Shown here piece after piece: positions 11,195 to 21,300 of a stretch of 64,000 nucleotides of DNA. The position numbers and the translations under genes are program-made. The DNA is taken from positions 11,041,001-11,105,000 of the forward strand of contig NC_088326.1 in NCBI RefSeq assembly GCF_910592395.1. The letters are read 5' to 3'. Position 1 is the stretch's first letter, and each line of letters begins with the position of its first letter. Below the pieces are notes generated by a model. It ran no database searches, was not told the DNA's origin, and saw nothing but the letters and a program-made list of their open reading frames with translations. Origin of the DNA: Lineus longissimus (taxonomy: Eukaryota; Nemertea; Pilidiophora; Heteronemertea; Lineidae).

Positions 11195-12069
11195 CTGAAA
11201 AGGCAGCAGAGTTCACTGAAAAGGGGGACTTTGTGAATGAAGGCATTGCACAATCGATTGTCATTACCGGTAGTCATTTTAGTGCCATTAATTACGAATT
11301 TAGCACTTTTTTTGAAAATTTCAATTTTGGTCATTGATTTTCAGCATTTTACCGTTTATCATCAGTCTTTTTTCCGTTCCCATAGAATGCTGCCTTTGAG
11401 AAAGACATTTCCTATCATTAAATGGGACTTAAATCAGAACAATGTGAAGGGTTTGATCAAAATAAGCAGACGATTGAAATTTGTCAATTTCATTTCTCCC
11501 TCAATTTTGGTGGCCTTCAACTTGATGACCTTGACCTTCTTCTCAAGAATCCGCCAAAATACCTTTTTTATACAAAATATATACTTCAGATTTCAGCTAA
11601 AAAATAATATTTCAAGTAAGTTTTTTACTTTTGTTGAGAACTTTGCAAAAAGTTAATTAAAACATTTATTGACCAATCATTGCTGTCTATTTTCGGATAT
11701 CCGTGCTACTCGAGGTGAATCCCGTCCTCTTCCGGCAAGACACGCGAGTCCTCAAAAAAGTTGCCAACTCCTGTAAATAAAACCCTGTTATTCCACCTTA
11801 TTGAATATGTATGATTTTCATAATGTTTCATTGATAAAAGAACTTTTTCTGTCTTATTTCTTTAAATTTCTTTCAAGTCATTTTGATCTGGATTGGAGAA
11901 ATATAATACAGTCGAACTTGACGGGCACTCAGACTACCTGCATGCATGTATACATGTACACACACGTACACAGTAGGCGTTGTGCACATTCCTGTACATC
12001 GGATGTACTGTGAAATTGTAATTTTGTGATGTTGCTGCAACAAAGAATTACTTGAAAAACTTGGGAGTC
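11195..12069. promoter_or_regulatory. PRIMPOL/EEF1D divergent intergenic region
   Basis: About 0.9 kb between the first recognised PRIMPOL exon (minus) and the duplicated 5' region of EEF1D (plus). It is AT-rich with no convincing coding exon; frames at 11,237-11,656 have no recognisable protein. Upstream exons and promoters of both genes should lie here, but no TATA box or initiator could be fixed. Confidence 0.35.
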
Positions 12070-12333
12070 GACCAAAGTTGAATAACGTTAATTGTTTCCA
12101 TTTCCAGTCTTGTGAACTGAAATAAAATAAAGGCCGCACCTCCGAGCGATCCCATTGCCTCGTATTCCCATGATGCAATAGTCGGTTTGGCTTGACCATC
12201 GATCAATCATAAATGACCAAAGTTGAATAAAGTTTTGAATTACTTTCGTTTCCAGTCTTGTGAAATAAAGAAGGCCGCCGCACCTCCCATGATGCAAGAG
12301 TCTGTCTGGTTTGACCATCGATCAGTCATTAAT
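12070..12333 (+). repeat. Two broken tandem copies of the EEF1D first coding exon
   Basis: Units starting GACCAAAGTTGAATAA at 12,070 and 12,215 precede the genuine unit at 12,334 (spacing 145 and 119 bp). Each keeps the TTTCCAG acceptor, the GAAATAAA leader and the CCCATGATGCAAGAG-like coding part. In the first the initiator is missing, the reading has CAATAG, and about 26 bp are inserted. In the second the initiator ATG reads AAG, although an internal ATG-ATG survives. Confidence 0.8.
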
Positions 12334-12389
12334 GACCAAAGTTGAATAAAGTTTTAAATTACTTTCATTTCCAGTCTTTTGAAATAAAG

Positions 12390-15300
12390 ATGGCCGCCGC
12401 ACCTCCCATGATGCAAGAGACGGTCTGGTTTGACCAGTCGAAATTTGAGAAGGCTGAGGCTCAGTACCAGGAACATCTTGCCCAGTCAAAGTATGGTGCT
12501 ACAAATTCACCAGCAGCAGCACAGGTATGTCATGGTTCTGAAAACGTGTGGTGTTTTTCAGAACGAAATGGACTGGTTGACCTCGTCAGGAAAGATACAA
12601 GTAGTGTCTTTTCCAGAAATTTGCAAGGGCACGGATTAAGGAAATTGGCAAAGAAGGGAAGGGTTTAAACTGAGGAAAGGGCAGTGTTGACACTCTTCTG
12701 TTTATATAGAATGTTACATAAAATATAATCATAAAACTAGAAAACATAACACAACAGATACATGTCTGAACTAGTTAGTTAAGTAGCACCATAATGCCTT
12801 TTTCGTCCAGCAGGGGGCGTCCAGCACATTGGTGAACGAAATCGCGCTGGCCCGTCAGCACATACAGTCATCGCTAAATACCGTGAGTAGACTTTTCTGT
12901 GCATGCCGATCGGAATACCGGATTTGTGGTTCATGGCTTCAGCTTTAAGGTCATTCAGAAACTCCTCCATCTCTTCAGAATCAGATAGTCCTTCTAATGT
13001 TTTGTGATACTACCTAACTTGTCTGTGAGGATTGTGGGCTAATGTGTCTTCCAATCCTGACAGACTCAGATTCTTAGCTTCTTAACTTGTTAGAGAGCTT
13101 TATGTCCAGAATTCCAAGGGCCATAACCAAGGCTTGCTTCAATTTTAAGGTGGTACAATTATAGCTTATATGCAATTATAGACCCTACAGTGTTGCAAAT
13201 AACTCGTAGCAGACAGAAATGCACTACAATTGTATCACCCAAGTACAGTTTTACCCCTCCAGTGTTGAAAACTACTGGGAGTGGGACAGTGTCAGTAATG
13301 TACTGATGCTAAAATTGTACCAATGCTGTAATTGTACTACCTTAAATTACCTGTACACTTTGATCCCTCATTCAAAGTAGTTGGAAAGCTGCTAACATTT
13401 TCATTATGGTTTCCATGTCATGTCTTGTCGCTATTCCTTTTGAAGGCGCTCAATTGTAACATTTCTCCTGTTACTTTCCAATCCCTTTTTATTTTGCTTT
13501 CAATCATATAGCATTGTTTTCCTTACAAAAACCCCAGTGCTTTTATTTTACAAATTCAGAAGTATGTTGTGCTTCTGATCAAACATTTTAACGTAATGGG
13601 TGATATGAATTAGCAAATGCTTTTATCCAAAACTCCACGTACATTTACACTGGTCCTTTCTGTACAAAATTGAAGTAAAAGCATTTGCTAGACTTTATTC
13701 ATATCAGCCATTCTAACGATTTTTTTACCCACCTGCTTTTAAAATTTGACGTTGTCTGATTTTGCTTCAACATCAGGAAAATTGATACATATTTCTTCTA
13801 TATTTTGCCCCCATGGGACAGCCTGTAGCTAACATGAAGAAATTGGTTAGTATCAGAAGTAGATGAAAGAACTACTGTTGTGAATATTTTTGTGATTATT
13901 TTCTGAGTGTTTTCAAAATTTCTTTAAATGTCTCAATACCTGCGTGCTTTAGAACAGTCTAAAATATTCTTAACTGTAGTTTTCTTATTATCATATTTAT
14001 TTCAAAGTATTAGTTTTGTGTCGAGATATATTTCAATTCTTAACTGTTGTCCTAAAATCATATTTATTTTTAAAGTACTACTTTTGTGTGGAGATGTATT
14101 TTGTTTCATTCAGCAATTTTGGGTTTCACCAAATGAATTTCATGCTCTGTTTTCACCAGGATAAGGCCCTCTTCCTATTTTCATTTTTATTCCTCCCTTT
14201 AGAAATGTTGCTGACCCAGTCTCCTTTTAAATTTTATCCATTCCCTCTGTTCTGTTCACCGCTAGAATTTCTGTAGTTCCTCTTCAGCCTTCGAAATAGA
14301 AATGCACGCTTGACCGTCTGTTGGTTTTTGATTTTTGGTTGGTTGTCCTCGAGAGTTCCACCACAGAGCCCCAGAGTTTTGTGGTCAGGGTGGTGTCCTT
14401 TGGTCAGCATTCATCTCTATTCTTCATAAGGGAGCTGGTACAAAGCCCCAGAGCTTTGTGGTCAGACTGGTGTCCTTAGGTCAGCATTCATCTCTATTCT
14501 TCATAAGGGAGCTGGTACAGAGCCCAATAGCTTTGTGGTCGGGGTGGAATATTATGGCCAGTTTTCCTCTCTCTTCTTCATAAGGGAGCAGGTACAGAGC
14601 CCCAGAGCTTTGTGGTCAGGGTGGTGTCCTTTGGCCAGTATTCATCTCTATTCTTCATAAGGGACCATGTACAGAGCCCCAGAGCTTTGTGGTCAGGGTG
14701 GAATCCTATGGCCAGTATTCCTCTCTATTCTTCATAAGGGAGCTGGTACAGAGCCACATAGCTTTGTGGTCAGGGTGGAATCCTATGGCCAGTATTCCTC
14801 TCTCTTCTTCATAAGGGAGCAGGTACAGAGCCCCAGAGCTTTGTGGTCAGGTAGGAATCCTATGGCCAGTATTCCTCTCTCTTCTTCATAAGGGAGCAGG
14901 TACAGAGCCCCAGAGCTTTGTGGTCAGGTAGGAATCCTATGGCCAGTATTCCTCTCTATTCTTCATAAGGGCATGAAGGGAGCAGATACAGAGCCCCAGA
15001 GCTTTGTGGTCAGGGTGGAATCCTATGGCCAGTATTCCTCTCTATTCTTCATAAGGGAGCAGATACAGAGCCCCAGAGCTTTGTGGTCAGGGTGGAATCC
15101 CATTGCCAGTATTCCTCTCTTCTACATAAAGGAGCTGGTACAGAGCCCCAGAGCTTTGTGGTCAGGGTGGAATCCTATGACCAGTTTTCCTCTCTCTTCT
15201 TCATAAGGGAGCAGGTACAGAGCCCCAGAGCTTTGTGGTCAGGGTGGTGTCCTTTGGCCAGTATTCATCTCTATTCTTCATAAGGGACCATGTACAGAGC

Positions 15301-18300
15301 CTCAGAGCTTTGTGGTCAGGGTGGAATCCTATGGCCAGTATTCCTCTCTATATTCTTCATAAGGGAGCTGGTACAGAGCCACATAGCTTTGTGGTCAGGG
15401 TGGAATCCTATGGCCAGTAATCCTCTCTCTTCTTCATAAGGGAGCAGGTACAGAGCCCCAGAGCTTTGTGGTCAGGTCGGAATCCTATGGCCAGAATTCC
15501 TCTCTATTCTTCATAAGGGAGCAGATACAGAGCCCCAGAGCTTTGTGGTCAGGGTGGAATCCTAATTGCCAGTATTCTTCATGGAGCCTGGACCCCAGCT
15601 TCACATTCCCATTGAGCAGATTTTTGTAAATTTCTGTTGTAAAATTGTTGTCACTCATCGGCATGCACAGTCTGTCATAGTACTTTTCACCGCTTCGTTT
15701 TCTGTTTACTAAGCACCTGTTTACGTTTACCAATTCATTTCACAAAAAAGGCACCCAGACTTTATGGAATTTCTAATAGAAAATGCAACAGTTGTACAAA
15801 ACTGGATTTCATTTGAAAGTTCAAAGTCCAAAGTATCTAAAAATACTCTGCCAGAATCAAACAATAGGCCTGTATCATGTCACTAAGAATTAACAATTTA
15901 CAGCAAAATACTGAAAAGTATCGCAGCCATTTCCGTGCCTTGCCTTTTTTTTCGCCGAAAAACCTGCAGACCTGTGTAGACGTTCCCGGGGCGCATCAAA
16001 GAATACATAACAATGAAAAAAGTTTGGTGGAAATCCGCCCAAGTCAGTTTTTTTTGAGAAAAAATGATAGACCGACAAATCAACGTTTCTTGAATTTAGT
16101 AAAGATACCCACAATAATAAAATAGAGATTCGGTCAGGTAAACATAAATATTTTGTCGTAAAGTGAGGTAAGCCTGGTCCCTGTTTACTTCCAATTTCAA
16201 TGGAAGCGGGGAAAAAATAAATTCAGGGTACAGTACTCAAGGAGACACATTATGAGGATTTGAGGCTGCAAAATGGTTCTTAACACTTTCAGTGCCATCT
16301 GACGCAGATCTACTTCACTTTTCTGGCCAAAAATGCCCTCGTCCAGCCGATTGTCATGACGCATTCTTTTTATTTCTCCAGAGCGTCAGTGGTGCCGCCA
16401 GTGTTGACCACTCCAACCGCATCGAGAAACTTGAGAAGGAAAACAAGGACCTAAGGAAAAGTAAGTAGAATCTCTATCGAACATAGAATGTGGTCATTCT
16501 TTGGCCATCGCGACACAATGGGTGATATGAATAAAGACTAGCGAATGCTTTTACTTCAATTTTGTACAGAAAGGCCTAGTGTAAATGTACGTGGAGTTTT
16601 AGAAAAAAGCATTTGCTCGTCTTTATTCATATCACCCAATATCCCATTTGGCTGGTCAAATGTCTGTCCAACACCGACGAATCACTTGTGACCTTTGGTT
16701 AGTCAATTGACTGTCATTGCATCATTTGAATAAGATGATCCTGGAGCATGAGTAGTGAGGGACTCCACCTAACTGTCAAAGGTGGAGCCACTGGTCACTA
16801 ATGCCGATATTACTTGACAGACTAAAATGGGGAGAAAGAAAAAGATAACTGATAAACTGATGTCAGTGATGATTGCAAGTTCCTGTACAGCGCTTTATAA
16901 TATACAACATTCTTAAATTGCTTTACATTTATTTGGGTCCCTAGTCTGGTGTAAGCTGAAATTGTTCTGTAGAACTCAGATTGAGCTAGTTAATCAGCAC
17001 TACAACCTGAGCATTTCTGACTGGTACCCATCTAAAGACCGGGGTGGAGTTAGGCATGTAAATCAAAGGGATCTACTCATCAGAGTCTCATGCCAACAAT
17101 CTAGATTGAACCAGGGACCTCTTGACTTGTAATCGGACATACGGGCCAATACACCACCGCCAAAGAAGGGTTTTTAGCTTTATTCTATCGGCTTGTTTGT
17201 CCAATTGGTGCTGAGTAAACTAAAACACCGTTTTATGTTTTCAGTGGTTGATGGCCTTTGCAACAGAATCAAGAAGTTGGAAATCCAAATGGGCAGTGCC
17301 AACACATCATCTAAACCAGCCGAGCAGGTAAGATGATCACTTGATGATTGCACTCAAGACTGCTGAATTCCCGTAGCTCAGGGAACAGATGTCTAGCTTT
17401 CCCTTACTCTTTTGCTAACGTATCCGGTATTTACCGGGTCTGTACACTGCATACTACATGTATTACCCTGTAGTACTCTCTTGCGACCCTACCCGGTATT
17501 TACCGGGCCCGTACACTGCGTACTAAACTATTAACCCGCATCAATCCGTACTGCTAAACTTTGCCGAAGTTCTTATCGTTCACCACTGTCCCTAAGCTTT
17601 TGGTTGGTTACACCTAAGATGGCAGCAGTGCACTCATTCAATAAAGATATTGGGTGATGCTAGCTATCCTATAGCGAGTTTTTTCCTAAGCAAAGTTGGG
17701 ACTCGGGCCGCCTGGTCTATACTGGGTGTGGGCCAGGGGTACTACTACTAGACACTGCTAAAAACCTGTGGCAGCAAAGGAGTTACTGCCAGTAACTGTA
17801 TATAGTTTCTGCCACCTCTGCACTCACTTTGCTGCCCTCAGCTGCTAGCCTGCCTGTGAACCCTGGCTGATGATAGCTGTCTAGGATTGTGTAATCTAGG
17901 CCTTGCAGATAACGTCATCACTGAAAAAGATGCCATTGTTCTGGCCTGCTGTAGCTGAAGCCAAAAAGGCTGTCATTTAAAATTTCTTTGATTATGTCTG
18001 ACTCTTAACGTTACTTTCCTAGGCATGACCATTTTTGAATGGCTTTGGCAAATATTAGCAATCCTGCAATTCCCAGTTCATGCTTTGTTTCTAACACACC
18101 TGTATTGCTGAAATAGGAAAGTCATGAAAATCAATGCTGTGTCTTTTGCTAACTGAATTAGAATCGGTATAATTAGGCCATAGTGCCAAATGCAAAAAGG
18201 GGCTTAGTTTGTGAGTTTATGACAACAATTTGGGGGCAGGGTAAAACTTCACTTTCATTTTAATAAGTGCCTACTTCACATAAAATGAAAGTACCTGCAA

Positions 18301-21300
18301 AAAAAGTTTCCCCAGAACTAGATTATATTGACATGAAAAACCCAAAATCATTTAAACTGCGCATATTTGAAAACATGATTTCAATGCATGAGTTGCCTCA
18401 TGAATGAATTGAATGGAACGAGATGGCAGCAGTGATAGAAGCAGGTTTGGCCCCCTAGAAGTGAAACGATGAACTAAAGTAACTGCTCTTGCCATTGGAT
18501 ATTCTCGCAATAAAGTCAGTTTATCTAGTTAATGTGCATGTATTTTGTTGGGAACTTAATAAGTATGTGATGTTACCCCTTATTCACCTTGATACGAGCA
18601 TTTTACTTGGCCTCCAAAATGTTGTCAGTGCTGCTGTCACAGTACTGTAAAATAACTTCTACATCTTTCACTCAACAACTTGTTTTAGGGTTCACCCGAC
18701 AGTGACGAAGGTTTTGAAATTATCGATAAGGACGAGGTAGTTACATGCAATTTACCGGCACCTTCATTCTGCTTAATATACCCAACCCTTAAGGACTGAG
18801 AGAGGTTGTGACAAAGATGCCTTGATGCAGCCATTCAAGCTGATAGCGCCCGGGCCAAAAATTTGTTTTAAGTTCTTTCAAGAAAAGCCAAGTCAGTCAG
18901 TAGATGGTCATGTCTATACTTTTGTTGGTGTCCTTCTTTGTGAGAAGTTGTCCACCTCAGTCCTTACAGAGTTTGCTTTGCTAATAATTTAGGCTGTGCA
19001 TTATTTTAGAATAAAGCATGGCCTAATGATATTTGTGCTGGTTTTGGGCCTGCTTTTTCTCATGGCATGTCTGGGCAATGCAGTTGATTTTTAATAGCAA
19101 TTCCACTGGCACTGACTTGCACCCCTATTAACCAGGGAGCTGGGTCTGTGTTTCGTGATGCTGTCTGAAAGAATCCTTCCAGAAATATCATGCTCATTAA
19201 CATTGCACCTGCTTTCAGGCACCCCACTCATTCTCAATAAAAAACTGTTACTTAAAGGGGGACTATAGGCAGGAGCAGAGGTGCTAATTTGGCCATATTC
19301 AAGTGACTAGTATACACAGTAAGGGCCCTTGGTCATGTCAGACTTAGCACTAAATATATCCCTTGTACAAGCGTGAATCATTTCAGCCTACTGTGAGATG
19401 TGGGAGACCCCTATTGGCGACTTTGTATAACTTTTTCTTGCCTGCCCAGCTGATGCCTATTGTTCCTTTTAACGTGCATGGAGAAATGTGTTTCCTGGTG
19501 TTGGATTTTTGTCAAGAGATGTGGATAACGGGAGTCCCACAATAGGACAAATTATGTCAATCCAAAAGATGGCCTGTGAATTTTATCTCTGTTGCATTAC
19601 ACTTTTATTTGTTTCTCTTCTTTTCTCCAGGCCAAACCAGCGGCAAAGCCAGCCCCTGCCCCCGCTGATGATGACAGCGATGATGACGATTTATTCGGCA
19701 GCGACAGTGACGATGAAGAGGTGAGTTAACCCTTTCACTGCCGGAGGCGCACTTCTGCGACAATCAATATTATTCCCTTTACTGCCGGAGGCGCACTTCT
19801 GCAACAATTATCCATACACTATAAAACCATTGAAATTTCGTTATTGAGCGTGGTTAGCGTAAAGTTTGATAGATGGGGCGGTAGTATAGATGGTTCAGCA
19901 AAACATGGTGGATGGTTTTATATTTCGATGTTTGGAAGTTTATCGAGTAATTTGAAGCCAAAATGACCAAGAAGAAACTGACTGTGTCTGAGGTCCTTGA
20001 TGAGCTGGATAAAGTGAACGATTCGGACTCTGGTGAGGAGTTCGTCGATGATGATGATTTATATCCTGACTTTGATGTAAATGATGAACAAATTAGCGAT
20101 AATGAGAGTGTGTATATTGTGTTTTGCCAATTACATAGTTTTTTCAAAAAAATTGTCGTCCTCATTATAAATTCAAGATGGCGGTATGCAAATTAGGGCA
20201 AATTATGGTCCCATTTTGAAGATTAGGCAACACTGAACAACTTTTATATACATTGTTTTGCTCTATCTCCAGAGGCTTTCTCTCTACAGGGTGGAGAAAT
20301 ATCCATACTCAAAATCATGTTAAAACAAAGAAACCTACCGGCAGGTGAGGTAGCTAAAAATCAGAAGCTACCGGCAGTGAAAGGGTTAAGGTTGCCTTAT
20401 CAGCCAATTTGATTACATAAATAATGGCATCGCTCCTGCTTTGTGACCAGCCCTGCCCTGTTTACTAATAGTAAAATAATTTAGCCTGCAGTGGTGATTT
20501 CTTGACTAGTTTCCATCGCCAGAAGAATCTCACAATAGAATTTCTATTTGAAATTGTTAAGGTTATGAAAGTTACGAGAAGAAATGATATTTTGTATCCT
20601 TCAGTGTTTTTGGGGCACACTGTAGTATTCAGGGTTCCGTCAACCCCCAAAATATCATTACCCTTCAAAACAAATTCTTTGTTATTGAAAATCTGTTTCA
20701 AGAGGAAAGGAGGGACCCTCCAAATGTTCTGAAGGCCCATGAAAATCCCATTTTGTGAGCCCTGACTATTGCCAGAGAAAAAAATGACATTTGAGGTATT
20801 TTCAAGAAACCCCCACGTCTGATTACAGGAGATGGCAAAAATGGCAGAAGAAGCGAAAAAAAACAAAGAAGAGGCGATAGCCAAAAAAAAGAAAGGTTGG
20901 TAAGACTTCCATCAAAGTAAATATATTTTTGACACGTCATAGACCATAGTCTCATGCCGAAGTGTTCTGTTTGAAAATCGACGGCCCGGCCGACTTGATT
21001 TGAACCCTTTGGTTCCATCTGAAGCAAAGGTCAACCACGGTATTCAACAGTCAGTTGAAAAAGGTTGTTTTGTTAAATTTGGCGACAGACACCAACCAGC
21101 CAAGGGTCCAGATATCATTCCCATTTACTTTACCAACTTGCCTGGCTGACCGGCTTGTTGGCTATACGCATGGGAAACAAGAACACCATAAGCTGTCAAA
21201 GAGGCATTTCAATAATTTGCTTCAAAACATGGCTTATGGGACAATTTAAAATTAAGATTTACTGCTCATTGTCGCCACTTTCTAAGTTTGTCTGGTTGAT

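Noticed and set aside
14335-15420. Series of plus-strand open frames (SFVVRVESYGQYSSLFFIREQ-type repeats)
   Set aside because: They are translations of the 78-bp minisatellite in shifting frames, with no start context or domain.
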